This document shows positions 31,121 to 43,200 of a stretch of DNA of 64,000 nucleotides, in pieces. The stretch's first letter is position 1. Each line of letters begins with the position of its first letter. This stretch comes from Bryum argenteum. Lineage: Eukaryota; Streptophyta; Bryopsida; Bryales; Bryaceae. A program made the translations under genes and the position numbers. Below the pieces are notes generated by a model. That model was not told the DNA's origin. It did no database searches and worked only from the letters and a program-made list of their open reading frames with translations. The stretch covers positions 39,700,420 through 39,764,419 of the forward strand of contig CM073321.1 of NCBI GenBank assembly GCA_037043015.1, written 5' to 3'.

Positions 31121-32020
31121 AGGACCCATCTATTTATTGGCGGAATTGTCATTTCTATGCTGATGATGATCATCACCTATCTGCCATTTTCCGGCTTTTA
31201 GTCGGCAATCGACTTGAGTGATGCGCTTGACCTGGGCTCGACCTGCACAAGAATGTGATTGGTCATGAACTGGGAATGATATGTGGAAATGCTTGTTTGC
31301 ATTTGTGAGGAAGTACGTTTGCTTGTTTGCATTTGTGGTGTTTGCATTTATAGATCTTGGATTCATGGGTAGTTGGATCGTGAGTTTAATGAAAGTGTAT
31401 CTCAATGTCGAAACCTGGTTTCTCCATTTACAAGACGACTCAATCCAACACAACATGCTGCATTTACTGTCATCTTTCTTTTGAGAGCTAAAAATTAAAA
31501 TCAAACATGTACGAGATTCAAGTCATAGCATGAGGAATGCAAGTTACACAAAAGAACATGACAAAGAATGCGGAACAATGCAAGCAAGAAACAACTCAAA
31601 TACAAATTACATACAGCTGAACAACTCTTGCTTATAGAGGCTACTGTCTCACCTTACTCGAAATTCTGCTTTAGATTACGCTCTTCCCCACGTCCATCCA
31701 GCAGTTGAATCTCCAAACCGTTCAAGTCCTGCCTAAGATTCATCACTTGAACTCATTTAGACGCTTGTTTCCTCATACTTGTACTCGAATTGCAGCATTG
31801 AAGATAATTTCACTAAACCCTAATCTCAAGTGCACATTTCTTCACTCCCGAGGTAACTCTAAAACTAACAATTGAAAACAAAGCATGATAGCCTCTGGCA
31901 CCAGTTCCATGAAGTTCCATCGACATTACAAGAGGAAAAAAGGGGGATTACATATTGCAACAATACTCACAAAAACGAAGCTTATGCGGTGACCTTATTG
32001 GCATTGACTGTGTTGCAAAT
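31121..32020. other. Spacer between A and F, no gene
   Basis: Includes a small direct repeat (TTGTTTGCATTTGTG, 31286-31300 and 31324-31338) but no convincing coding sequence. Confidence 0.5.
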
Positions 32021-32530
32021 GGTGGCGAACTCACAGCCCTTCAAAGCAGCACCTCCATTGAAGAATTGGAGTGAAATAGTACTCGCAACTTGCACTCCGC
32101 CGGGACCTCCGCCGCTTGCGCACTTACAAATAAGTCGACAAAGAAGCTCCGCACAGCACCTCCGCCGCACACCACCTCCGAACTGCAACATTGGGTCACA
32201 GCACAGCACCTCCGCCGCGCCGCACAGTTACACCGCCGCACAGCACTTTTGACCGCAGAAGCACTAAATCCCCAAAACGACCCCGTTTCGGCACTTGCAG
32301 CGAAAAGCAACAACACACCGCCGCACTCCTTTTTTACTGGACTCCGTCCGGAAAACCGCCGCAGAAGCACTCCGCCAAAGCTAAAACCGCCGCACTTCGT
32401 CGGGACCTCCGCGGCTCTCCAGGGAGACAGCACCTCCGCCGCAGAAGCACTCCGCGGAAGCAAACTACAATACAGCTCCAGGGAGACAGCACCTCCTTCA
32501 AAATCAAACTACACTACAGCCCCTAAACGC
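32020..32530. repeat. CCGCCGCA / GGGACCTCCGCCG-rich repeat block
   Basis: Words such as AGCACCTCCGCCGC, GGGACCTCCGC and CCGCCGCAC recur from about 32100 to 32500, and a CAGGGAGACAGCACCTCC block occurs twice (about 32418-32436 and 32477-32495). The long frames here come from this biased composition and I do not call them genes. Confidence 0.6.
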
Positions 32531-32796
32531 AATGGCGGGAAAACTTAATAACTTAGAACCAGCGGAAAGCGACAAAAATGAAAAGCGCGAGCGCAAAACG
32601 ACAACCAAGAGGAGAGCGCAAAATGACAATAGAGCGGAAGACCAGCGCGAAGAAGATAATGGGACAGAGGGGAGGTGATGAAAGGTGAGAGAAAAGCCTC
32701 GTGAGTGGAATGGCCAGTGAGTGGGGGGGGATGGCCACCCTGCGATGAAATGGCGGCGGTGGTGGGACATCGAGATCCCATCATGAGGCGCTTTTT

Positions 32797-32896
32797 CATG
32801 CCCATAATCATGTGCATGGGCATGGTCATGTACATGGTCATGCGCACATACATGGCCATGTACATGACCATGCCCATGCACATGATCATGGGCATG
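32797..32896. repeat. CATG-rich inverted repeat (41-bp arms)
   Basis: The left arm 32797-32837 and right arm 32856-32896 are reverse complements except for one base, around an 18-base loop. Both are built almost entirely of CATG words (CATGTGCATGGGCATGG). It could fold into a long hairpin. Confidence 0.9.
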
Positions 32897-32899
32897 GCA

Positions 32900-35800
32900 A
32901 AAAAATTTATTTTAGTGTTTATTTGTCGAAATTTTGTTACATTTAATGTAATTTATTTTAATTCTTGGCTAAGTTTTGACTAAGATTTGACTATGTTTAT
33001 TTCCAAGTTTTGTTCCAATTTTTACTAAGTAAATGTCAAGGATTTTAATGGAAGTTTTTTAATAAAATTTTGACTAAATTTAGTACTCTAAAGTACTTTA
33101 AATTCTTAGTTTTAAACACGATATCTAGAGAGTACATTGTTACCTCTCTTTTGTAAAAAAAAATTCTATGATGTTTAGTTTTTGTGAGTTCCACTGATGA
33201 GTTCCACTTTGAGCACTCCTGAAATTTCATTGTCTTCGATCATGGCATTTCCTCTGATCTGTACTTCATGTTTGTATATTTCTAAGAGATGTATTGTCGC
33301 TTGCACAAGCGATCACCCTGCTACGGTTCACGCTCATCCGGCAAGTCATCACCAAAACGAATCTAATGAGACTGCGTATTAATTTTCTCTCATGAGAGTT
33401 TTGTTTGTTTCATCTCCATTTGCAGCTTCTAATTTCAACTCAAAAATCGAAGACTTGCTCGTGAAGAAGCTCAATTCTCGTTTTGACACATTCAGCAACT
33501 CGTTTATTTGATGTTAGAGATAAATCTGTTGTGTTAATTATTTTCAGGGATTTTGGATTGTAACGCCGGAGTCGCACATGTTGAAGGTTCTGCCTCAAGA
33601 TTATACGTTGTTTTCAGCACTGGCTGATGAACTGGTAACAAATAGTACTAACAACATTATTGAAGAATTATATGCAGCAATGTTGCCGGCCTATTACTGA
33701 TGGTTAGAGATCTGGTAACAGCATAGCTCTTTGCAAGCTGTGTATCAACTGCAACCTGGACTACAGCGTCTCATATGGTACATCTTCTGAGCCATTGAAA
33801 TTGACTGATTGTAACTGCTTGCAAAATCAATGGTGTATCATTCTCTGTAATATCACCAGATATCACTCGTTTCAGTTTTCAGGAAAAATCTCACATCATC
33901 CGCGTGTGACCTGAACCTTAAACCTCAGTCTTCTATATGTCAAAAAAAATTAAAATAGAAATAAAATAAAAAAACAAAAAAAATCTACGTTTTAAGTAAA
34001 TAAGTTATTTTGGTATTAGTCGTTAATAAACAATATCTATAATGAATATTTTATTGGATAATATAAATATTAATGAAGAGATTATTTAATACACATTTAC
34101 TTTAAGAATCATTGGATATTTTATAGACTTTTCATAAAGATGTTGATGTAAATAAATAAATAAATATACATATAATAAATTGATCACCACAAGATAAAGT
34201 ATCTTATAAATAGAGTATTTTAAAAGATAACTATAAATAAAAAAATTATTGGATACACATAGAAATAAGGGATTATTGATTAGAATATTTACTAAATATA
34301 TTAATATAACTATATCTATATATATATATAAAAATTAGTGAATTGTTACACTTATAAATACATGATCTTATGAATATAGTATTTGAAAATAGTAGGTCAA
34401 TGAACAGATCATTTGGAAATTCATCTAATAGTTTTATTGACGTTAAAAGACTAATAAATAGGGGATCCAATAAGTATAGTATTTTATAGATATGTTATTT
34501 AGGTATAAGACATTAATAAATACTCTATTTCATATTAGATTATTTGAGAGAAGGTTAGGAATAGATTATTAATACAAATGTAATACACTTGTTATTTGGG
34601 AATAAGCTGATATTGAATAGAGTTATTGTTGAATATATTAGTTTATATATAGATTATTAAAAGATAAGATTTTTTTTTATACTTCTATAATTAAGTAGAA
34701 CAGTGAAAGTTCCCACAACTGCAAATTTGAAAGTTTTTTATGTCTAATATAGGTTAATAGGATTAAGAGCTGTGAAACTTTAAAAACATGCTACTGCATA
34801 GAGGGTTTCAATGAAATTCTTAAATTATAAGCTATAAATATTGCCTATTGTGTAGAATTTTACAACCTACATAAATTTAAAAAGACATATCTTAGATAGT
34901 ATAATGACTATGGTTACATTCTAAAAATATGAAAGCATGTATTAGTTTACATTGTTGCTCACATTGTTGTATACATTGTACAACAATCATTTCTGTACAT
35001 TTATTCTTATTTCATGTTCATTTGAAACCATTTTTGTTCTTTAGTATGCGATTAAATATATTTATAAGGTAGTAGAAAAAATAATCAAGGAACAGTCACA
35101 TGTAAAACATAAATACGCTGATGAAGTTCATGACTCTTCACATTGTTCAAAAGTAATAATTGTTATAATACTCATATTTGTGAATCTCGATAATATAAAT
35201 GACGTAAAATATGTGCTGAAAGGAAAAATTTGTAAATGGCCCAACAAATATTGTTGTTGTTTGTTTTCTAACAGTCACGGTGCTCATATTTTTAAATAAA
35301 CGCAAAATTAATGTACATTAAATGTACATAACCAATACCAACACCAGACTTTACTTTGCTAGCAATGTTTACAATCATCTGTACAAATGTACATGACGGT
35401 GTATACAGACAACATCTACAAAAAAACATTTCATTTCAAACACAAAGTCTGTTCATTCGATAAAAAAAACATTCAGCTCTTCTGCATACTTTACAATCAT
35501 TTGTTTTGATTGACATTGTACAAAATGCTTTGTACCAACATTTAATACAAACCACTAGATACCGATTGCGTTTGGAGGATCAAAGCTTATAATAGTTCTT
35601 ACACTATACACTATGCTTAAAGACATTGAAATGCATTTGGAGACGATAGTTAATAGGTAATTTAAAAGTTACTAAAATTTGCAAAATAGAATTTCAAAAT
35701 TAAAGATCAATGAATGTATTGATTGTATTTGATAAATGCATATATGAAACGAAAAAATGTCTATATTTGCAATTGATTTTGAACATTTCATTAAGAAATC

Positions 35801-36570
35801 CAATTGTAAGGTTTAACATCTACAAATAAAATTAAAACGTTCAAAAGAAATCTTATTTTGGTAAGCTTTATGTTAAAAAAAATTAAATTACATATATACC
35901 ATTGAGCATGTATACATTGACATTAAGTTTAAATATAAAATTTAATGTACATCAAAATTTCTTTTATTGAATATTCAAATTAGATTTTAACAGGGTTTAC
36001 AAATTTACTTATCAAATTGTATAAATTTTTCATTGTAGATTACTTTGAAGATTTGTTTCTCAGATTATATTAACATTGTATGAATTTACAATTTGAAAGA
36101 TATATTTTTTATATATAGATAAATAAATAGTATATAATATAATATGTAATAAATATTATAAATTATATTAAATTATATAGTTTTATCATATACATTACGT
36201 ATATACGAATAAGCAAACACAATTTAATAAAAATTATGTTTACTCATCAATTTTTAACGAGAAATAGCAAATGATAGAACTAATTTGAAGTTTATAATAA
36301 TTATTATTCAATTATGAATAGTTAGCAAGTGCATACACACAAAAAAGTTAGTATTATTAAACTTATAGATAAAATAATAGCTTAATACTTAATAAGACTT
36401 CACTTTAAGGTAAATATTGCATCAAATTTATTGTATAGAAACTTTATTTAGAAATAAAGTTGAGGTTAAGGATACTGGATTCACAAAAATATGAAATTAG
36501 AAGTAGTATCCATTGTATCACTCCCAAGTAATTTAACTAAAATTTTATTTTGTCAGTGAGTGTTTGCTAA
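32900..36570. other. Very AT-rich spacer, no gene
   Basis: About 3.7 kb of AT-rich DNA with TA runs (for example 34313-34331) and no protein-like frame. It separates the two divergent alpha-type gene sets. It may be nested, decayed transposons or a non-coding centre of the element. Confidence 0.5.
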
Positions 36571-36764
36571 ATGCATCATTTAACTAAATATGGACTTTGG
36601 GCTTATTTATAGACTTTAAAACATGCGGAAATCCCTCTATCCATGACCATAAAATCTACATATTTGAAGAGTATCTTCATGAAACCTAGATTTTGGAAAA
36701 CATTTTGCAACTATTATTCTTAATTGTAGACCGTAGGCTCTCCATATTTAGTTAAATATGTCAT
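36571..36764. mobile_element. MITE with ATTTAACTAAATATGGA terminal inverted repeats
   Basis: A 194-bp unit with ends ATGCATCATTTAACTAAAT (left) and the reverse complement of ATGACATATTTAACTAAAT (right). The first about 55 bp also resemble the sequence following 50572, where gene B is cut. It is non-coding. No clear target duplication was seen. Confidence 0.75.
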
Positions 36765-36855
36765 CATAACATAGTAAACGTCACATTAGGTGTATAAAGA
36801 TTAACATTTTTTTGACCAATAACAATTATCACACACCTGTAATCAGAAATCCTAA

Positions 36856-36882
36856 ATCCTAAACCCTAAACCCTAAACCCTA
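36856..36882 (+). repeat. Short interstitial plant-type telomere repeat
   Basis: Three CCCTAAA-type units preceded by two imperfect CCTAAAT/CCTAAAC units. It is too short to be a telomere. It may be a telo-box (AAACCCTAA) of a promoter, since it lies some 1.2 kb upstream of the F coding exon. Confidence 0.6.
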
Positions 36883-37539
36883 TAATTCCGCCAATTTTCA
36901 AATGTCGGCCCTTTTGTTCACGCCCATTATTAACTGTTGACACTTCAGTTCACGCCCATTTTCATCTGTCGAGACTTCAGTTCCCGACAATTTTCAATTA
37001 TCCAAACGTCAATTCCCTCCCTTTTCCTATTTCTGGGATAGCGCGAAAACGGCATTGCGCTACGCAATGACCTTTGAAATCCAGGACAAAAATGATTCTT
37101 TTCTTCTCAATCTCTGAGTGTGCTGAACTCCGTCGACGTATTTGAGTTCTCCGCGCTTCCTTCAGCTCAACCTCTACCTTCGCGTACGTGTTTCTCGATT
37201 GCATTCTGCATGATTGTTTGTCGTTCAATTTGCTTTGCAAAGCTTCTTGCATTGTTTGTTTCATTTCTCTTCTTAGTTTTCTCCTTATCTTGAGTAGTAG
37301 TAGTTGATAATTTCTCTTCAGTGGTTGTATTCTAATCGCTTGTACTTAACCTTTGTGCATTCGGAGTCGTTGTTGTTGCCATATTCTTTTGATTTGACGA
37401 TTACGTTGGTACAGGAGTATATTTTGATTTCTGCGTGTGACGATAGAATGGAAGAGCGATGGTTGTAATGGAATTTTGCATTCTGATTGAATCCCGTAAA
37501 AACCGCCGGAATTCCCGGGAGTAGTCTTGTATCTTGTCA

Positions 37540-38056
37540 TGCAGTTTAGCTCGAGTCGAGCTAAACTACATGCCATGCATGTTCTTGCAGTTTAGCTCCA
37601 GTCGAGCTAAACTGTATGCCATGCATGTGTCTGCAGTTTAGCTCAAGTCGAGCTAAACTACAGAAGTATGCGTCCATACAATTTAGCTCGACTCGAGCTA
37701 AACTGCAGAAGTATGCGTCCATACAGTTTAGCTCGACTCGAGCTAAACTGCAGAAGTATGCGTCCATACAGTTTAGCTCGACTCGAGCTAAACTATATGC
37801 CATACATGTTCTTGCTGTTTAGCTCGAGTCGATATATACAATGTATGTTTCTACAGTATACAATATACAATGTATGTTTCTACAGTTTAGCACGAGTCGA
37901 GCTAAACTGTATGGCATGAATTACTCTGCAGTTTAGCTTAAGTCGAGCTAAACTATATGGAATGTATGTTTCTGCAGTTTAGCTCGAGTCGAGCTAAACT
38001 GTAGAATGTATTCTCATAGTCAGTTTAGCTCGACTCGAGCTAAACTGCATGTATTC
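37540..38056. repeat. Alpha palindrome array 5' of gene F
   Basis: About ten full or near-full copies lie at roughly 37542, 37587, 37632, 37678, 37724, 37769, 37882, 37929, 37973 and 38020, plus a half copy near 37815. Three units (37632-37790) are nearly identical 46-bp tandem repeats with AGAAGTATGCGTCCATAC between motifs. The array ends 75 bases before an acceptor-like ATTACAG at 38124-38130, so it probably lies in a 5' intron of F. Confidence 0.95.
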
Positions 38057-38130
38057 ATTTCTCATATTGTCCTAATGTTGTGCCCATGTTTTTGTTCAAA
38101 TAGGTTTTAACCTTGTGGTGATATATTACA

Positions 38131-39017
38131 GGATGGATTTGTCTACAGACAATGATACTTTTGGCGATACACCTATGCATCTTGGTTTACTTGCTGCTCA
38201 AGTTGTTCCTCCACGGCTCTGGACAGGGAGGACTGTTGCAATGCTTGATTCCGGAGGACTCAGAATCGCTAAGGGTTTACTTCGAAATCTACGATCTGGC
38301 GCTGTACCTAATTGTAATGGCCTACTCAGTGATTCCAAAGTTGTGGTGCAAGTTTCAACTTTGTTTGTTGCGGTCGAGGATCCAGACGACTGGATATACT
38401 CCTTCAAGTCTTGGCCCATCCAACAAGTTCTCCTATACGGTGTTAGTCTTTTTCACCATAGTCAGCAAGATGTTTACAACAGATGGGTTCGGGAACGTAG
38501 TCGGCGGCAGGGGTCAACTCGAACGCGATCGTATGATAATTCTTCAAGGAATGAGTCTACTCCAATTTCGCGCAAAGCACAGTTTCTGATGACAGCGGAG
38601 TCAATCAATGCGGTCGCATGTAATACCTGCTGTAGGCACAATTGTGTTCAAATATACCCAAGGGAGAAGATTAAGGTTTCCAAGTGTCGCATGTACGACA
38701 AGACAACTGTGCAGTTCAAGAATCACGTCAAACTCGATGTTCATAGGCAGTTCCATAAAAATGCTGAAAGGCGAAATGTAGTCACTCTAGAGGGTATTGA
38801 TGTTTGTCAAATTGCGTGGATGAAAATCATGGCTGTGAGCAACAATACGTTTTATCGTCATGCCCTGAATGCAGCTGATGGCACTTTCCTTCATAGTTGT
38901 ATTCTAGCTAGTAGATATAGTTGTATTCTAGCTAGTAGATATAGTTGTATTCTAGCTAGTAAATTGTGCAACGAGGACTTTGTCTTTACTTCATCTATCC
39001 AATTTGGAAATAAATAG
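38131..39017 (+). pseudogene. DUF7869-like putative transposase, N-terminal part (gene F)
   Basis: ATG at 38133 (MDLSTDNDTFGDTPMHLG) follows an acceptor-like site. The frame is open to 39017. Matches to gene E are clear: LWTGRTVAMLDSGGLRIAKG with the E N-terminus, and VTLEGIDVCQIAWMKIMAVS with MTLMGSEVCATAWYKIHGIA. A Cys/His group, CNTCCRHNCVQIYP, lies between. The catalytic GHTHEDID region of E is absent. After about residue 255 the frame enters three copies of a 24-bp repeat and stops, so F is truncated. It points away from set A and carries the same palindrome type. Confidence 0.65.
38895..38966 (+). repeat. 24-bp direct repeat, three copies
   Basis: AGTTGTATTCTAGCTAGTAG plus ATAT/AAAT occurs three times in tandem at the 3' end of F. 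The unit is a multiple of three, so the frame stays open (SCILASRY repeats). Confidence 0.9.
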
Positions 39018-39559
39018 CATATTATTCTAACTAAAACTTTACCTTTGAAAAGTTAATTTGAGAATCTCATTTTAATGGAATGTCTCAAATTGGTTTAACA
39101 AATAATCACTTTCTATTATGTATCATGGGATGTTAGATATTAACACTTTATCTATTTAAAAAGAATTTTTAATTATCAAAACACTCAAAAAGTATCAATT
39201 TAATGGAATGTCTCAATTTAATGGAATGTCTCAATTTGCATATTTAGAAGTCTATTTATAGCAGAGATTAAATTGAGACTTCAATGTGTCTCAATTTAAT
39301 GAATAAGGCCTTATATAATGATATTGAATTCAGGAAAGCTTTTATTAGCCTTAATCCACGATTAAGTAATGATAAATAAGTTGTAAAAATTTGGAATCGT
39401 AACTAAGTTGTTGAAGTTACCTATCAATATATGGTGGGATTTACTTGCAAGTATTTAGAGTCAATGAATATTTTGACAAACCCCCAAAACATCTAAAGGT
39501 AATGATTCACTATAATCGTATATGAATTCAAATATGAAGAAAAAGATTTGTAGCAAAAG
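39018..39559. other. AT-rich spacer with TTTAATGGAATGTCTC repeats
   Basis: AATTTAATGGAATGTCTCAA occurs in tandem at about 39197-39237, with a single related copy near 39071. A G run of 12 lies at about 39560-39571. No gene. Confidence 0.5.
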
Positions 39560-39569
39560 GGGGGGGGGG

Positions 39570-39870
39570 GGAAGCAGACATTCGCGCCCATCACGTAGAC
39601 CCCTGGTCGCCCTCTCAGCGACGTTCGCCCATCGGCTGGATCGGCGATCGCCTCACTCAACGACGATTACCCATCGGCTGTATGAGCGGTCGCCCTATCA
39701 GGAGGGGTGCGCAGAGGCTTGCGGACACTTTCTCCTTGGCTCATTGCCCATCACGTAGACCGCCGGTCTCCCTCCAAGCGACGTTCGCCCATCATCTGGA
39801 TCGGCGGTTGCCCCAGTGAGCGACATTCGCCCGTCCGTTGTATCGGCGGTCGCGCGATCTGGAGGGTTGA
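39570..39870. repeat. GCGACCGCC / GGCGGTCGCC block 1
   Basis: Repeats of TCGCCCATC(G/A)(G/T)CTG(G/T)ATCGGCG(A/G)TCGCC and CCCATCACGTAGACC. Many pairs form imperfect palindromes with GGCGATCGCC or GGCGGTCGCC cores. Three further blocks occur to 46.2 kb. The reading frame across it is a by-product of the repeats. Confidence 0.65.
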
Positions 39871-41250
39871 ATCAAATTAACACCAAGTATCTTGTACCGT
39901 GCCAGGGTTGAATCAAATTATCACCAAGTATTTCCTTCCATGTAAATCCAAGTTCCATGTGGCTTCTTTTATGATTCAATATATTTAATAGGGTTAGAGA
40001 AAATAATAATAGCACCTCCTCCCCCCTTTAGTATAACTTCCTCTATTAATCAGCATCCTATAAAGTCAAAGTAAATCATGATATGTAGATACGTATCTCT
40101 TACAGGAGGTTTTATTCTTCCATAATTTTTATAAGGTCTTTTTTAGTCAACACAAGTTTTAAAATCGTTATCCCTTTCCACAAATCTAATTTCCCTATAT
40201 TATTCAATATTCTGCTAATTCAAAAGACTTACAAGTAAATGATGACCTATAGATGCGTTATCCCCACGTTTCCATAGGGTAATAATAAGCTAGTCTAAGA
40301 TTTTAAATTGTCCCTTTACCCCCTTTATCTATTTTTTCTTATTTTTTAAAGTTCTAGTGTTTCTAAGTACTTGCAACCAAAATCCACCGTATAGGTCCTT
40401 TACTCCTACAATTTTTTTTATAGCTCCATCATGTTCATAAGGTACTCATTAACTAGTCAAAGATTTAAAATTATTTTCTCTCTCCATTTAATTATTTTTT
40501 GTCTATTATTTAAAGCTCTAGTTACTTCAAACATTCTAGATTAATTTGGGAAAAATAGTTCAGGTTTTCCTATGATATTTTTGATGGTTCCATCATTTTT
40601 ATATGATCCATATTAGCTAGTCCAAATGTTCAAATTACATTCCCCACTTTGTTTTCGTATGCATCTGCGCACACCCTCTACTTTCACATGACTATTTAAT
40701 TTTTAGAAATTTTTGAAATATACTTCCATTCCTTCCGTGGCCCTAAGATTTTTACCATATTTTTTATACTATATGAATCACCTAGGAAAATTATCAACAC
40801 CCCTTCCACCCCCTTTTTGCTTATATATTTGCATACGCCCCCTTACTTCAAACCCTGCTGATTCAAATATCCCCATACAAATTCAAGCACATAGTTCGCA
40901 TTCTCCTATGGTTTTATGAACACTTCCATTACATTCATAAGGCCCTTATTACCTAATTCAAGTGTTAGTATCACCTCCTCTACCCTTTTATTCTCTTTTC
41001 CCTTATCATTCGAAGTTCTGGTGGGTGCACCTAAATTATGACATATGGATGCGATTTCCCTAAGGTTTTTTATGATTCCATCATTTTCATAGGGTCAATA
41101 TTAGCAAGTCCAAGTACTAAAATCACATTATTGCCCCATTTATCTATTTTATCTCTTTTTTTTTATTGTTTTGATGGTTCCAAATACTTGCCACCAAAAG
41201 CCATTATATAAATTCGTTACTGCTTTGATAATTTTGACAAATACGCTGGG
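39871..41250. other. AT-rich spacer, no gene
   Basis: C/T-rich and AT-rich low-complexity DNA. A TTGAATCAAATTA(A/T)CACCAAGTAT block is repeated at 39867-39891 and 39907-39931. Phrases such as CATTTTCATAGGGTC and CCCTTTTTATCT-like words recur, suggesting an old degraded tandem repeat. Confidence 0.4.
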
Positions 41251-41259
41251 AGGAAGGTT

Positions 41260-41530
41260 AGTCCTTACCCATCATCTATACCGCCAGTCGCCCTCTGACC
41301 TACGTTCGCCCACCAGCTGTGTCAGCGGTCGCCCCAGTGACCAGCGTTCAACCCTTCGCTGCATCGACGGTCGCGCGATCTGGAGGTCGCGCCCCCAGAC
41401 TTACGTCGCGCTCTCTCATCTGGAGGTCCCGCCCTCTGACCGATGGTCGCTTACCAGGTGGACTGAAGTTGGCCCATCCGTTGGATCGGCGGTCGCCTTA
41501 GCACTAGGCTCACAAATACGCGCGCGGACA
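41260..41530. repeat. GCGACCGCC / GGCGGTCGCC block 2
   Basis: Same motif family as block 1: CAGCGGTCGCCCC, GACGGTCGCGCGATC, GGATCGGCGGTCGCC. It lies just upstream of the 41.78 kb gene. Confidence 0.6.
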
Positions 41531-41782
41531 CCGGCAGTCGCCATTTTTCACCTCCACGTGTCAAGCCTTGCGCATTGTCTACTATCGACCTCTGGTTGCC
41601 GCCTGCTTGTTTGAGCGCTAGAGCGTGCGGTGATCAGCACACACGTGCCACACGTTTAATTTTTACACATAAGTGCTGCGCGTTTTTTGAGTTTTTCAAA
41701 TTTTGTGTTAGTCCACGGAATAGATATAAATTTGTTTTAAGTTTTTTTTAAAGTTTCTTCGTTGGTTAGCATTTGGGTGACG

Positions 41783-42487
41783 ATGACGCCTAGCCAGGAG
41801 CGGAAGATAGCAAGAGACAAGAACCGCAAGAGGAAAGGAAAGAAGCAAAGGAGATTTCACAAGATTCTCGTAGATCCCTCGCAACATGCTTATTCTGGGT
41901 GGGAGACAGTAGAGGGACCGTGGACCCTTAAGACTTGCAAGTGGTACATTGCTTGGTGCTACATCGGCCATTTGTTTCCACACTATCGTCACGAGTTTCA
42001 TAGCCGCTTGAATTGCGCAAATTTGCACTATTGCAATCACGATGAATTTGTGCAACGATGCATTGAAGTGTGGAAGTTCCTCTACACCGGTGTGCATGTG
42101 GTGAGCAACGAGGTTTCGTACAAAATAGCACAAATGGTGTTGGCGGAGATAATTTTGGAGAGGGAGGTGGATTGGAGGACGTTAAAATAATCCCCTCAAA
42201 CAGTTAAGCCAACAGAACCCCATATTCCGCGAGCTCCTTATCCAGCGGAGAATCCACGAGAAGGTCTTACAACTCCTAGGGGTTACAGAGGAGGAATCCC
42301 TGATGAGGACATAGTTTGGTCAAATTCGGAAGAAGAAACGATCGAAAGGCGAGAAGTGGATGAAGGGGAGCCGAACCAAACCATGGAGGAAGATGAAGCA
42401 CATTTGGATGAAGGGGGGCCAAGCCAAGTTTGTACTGAAGGGGGGCCAAGCCAACTTTATAATGAAGGGGGCCCAAGCAAAGAATGA
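41783..42487 (+). CDS. Unknown protein with basic N-terminus and EGGPSQ repeats
   Basis: ATG at 41783 (MTPSQERKIARDKNRKRKGK) starts a basic segment. A Trp/Tyr/His/Cys-rich core follows (GPWTLKTCKWYIAWCYIGH; CNHDEFVQRCIEVWKFLYTG) ending at TLK. A TAA at 42188-42190 is followed in the same frame by another 98 codons: Pro-rich, then acidic, then three EGGPSQ/EGGPSK repeats, then TGA at 42487. I do not recognise the family. It sits between two GGCGGTCGCC blocks and upstream of the hAT transposase, so it may be an accessory gene of that element. The in-frame TAA may mean decay or a shorter real product. Confidence 0.5.
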
Positions 42488-42489
42488 CT

Positions 42490-43034
42490 GGTAGTTAGTT
42501 AATCACGTTTTTTTAGCAGTTGTAGAAAAGTAGTGTACGCAATATCAAGCACTAAGTGCAATTGCCATTTTGTATGCAAAAACGTTGAATGTGAATATGA
42601 AGTTTTTGATTTTCTTCAATTTAAATATTCTTGATGAATGAAATCTAACTATTGCATTTGGTATAAGCATAAGGGAAAAACCTTCAATGTCGAAGGTACC
42701 TTCATTGATATATGGCAATTTTTAGCATTCTTTATTATTTAGGGAATGTGGATTGAGCAATATTGATCCCTTTATTTTTTGGATTTGGAGCAAGAGAAGT
42801 TAAAACTCTATTTTCTAATACGAGTCCTTATTGTTCTCTCTCTTGCCTTCCCATGTTCCCTTTATTTGTTTTTTTTTAAAAAAAAGAAAAAAAGCACAAT
42901 TGCCAATCAAACATTTTTGAGCCGCATCGTCTTCGAAACTGTAGTTCAGGGTCGCTGTACTCCGTGGACCATGGATATGACCATGGCCCCCTACAAATTT
43001 GTAGTTGAAAGTAAAGTGCTATTTGTCGAAAACA
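42490..43034. other. Spacer, no supported gene
   Basis: AT-rich, with a T run at about 42869-42878 and an A-rich run after it. Reading frames are not protein-like. Confidence 0.4.
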
Positions 43035-43200
43035 TCTGTCATCGCTAGGGCAACCGGCGGTCCAGCTAGCGCGATGAAGTCAAGGCCAGGGCGACTGGCG
43101 GTTCATATGGCGCGACAGCGTTGTTGTTAGGGCGACCGCCGATCTGGCTATGACGACCTAGCCGAACCTCCAGTCGCCTTCTATGCGCATTCGCCCCCGA
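43035..43200. repeat. GCGACCGCC / GGCGGTCGCC block 3
   Basis: GGGCAACCGGCGGTCCAGCT, GGGCGACTGGCGGTTC and GGGCGACCGCCGATCTGGC lie in tandem immediately upstream of the hAT transposase remnant. Confidence 0.6.

Noticed and set aside
32504..32895. Met/His-rich reading frames over the CATG repeat
   Set aside because: They arise in every frame from the inverted CATG repeat and have no other protein-like property.
36856..36882. Chromosome end (telomere)
   Set aside because: Only about three CCCTAAA units, with ordinary sequence on both sides.
37561..37919. Short repeat proteins with SLARVELNC or FSSTRAKLQ units
   Set aside because: Translations of the alpha palindrome array, open only because the units are tandem. 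The array lies before the F acceptor.
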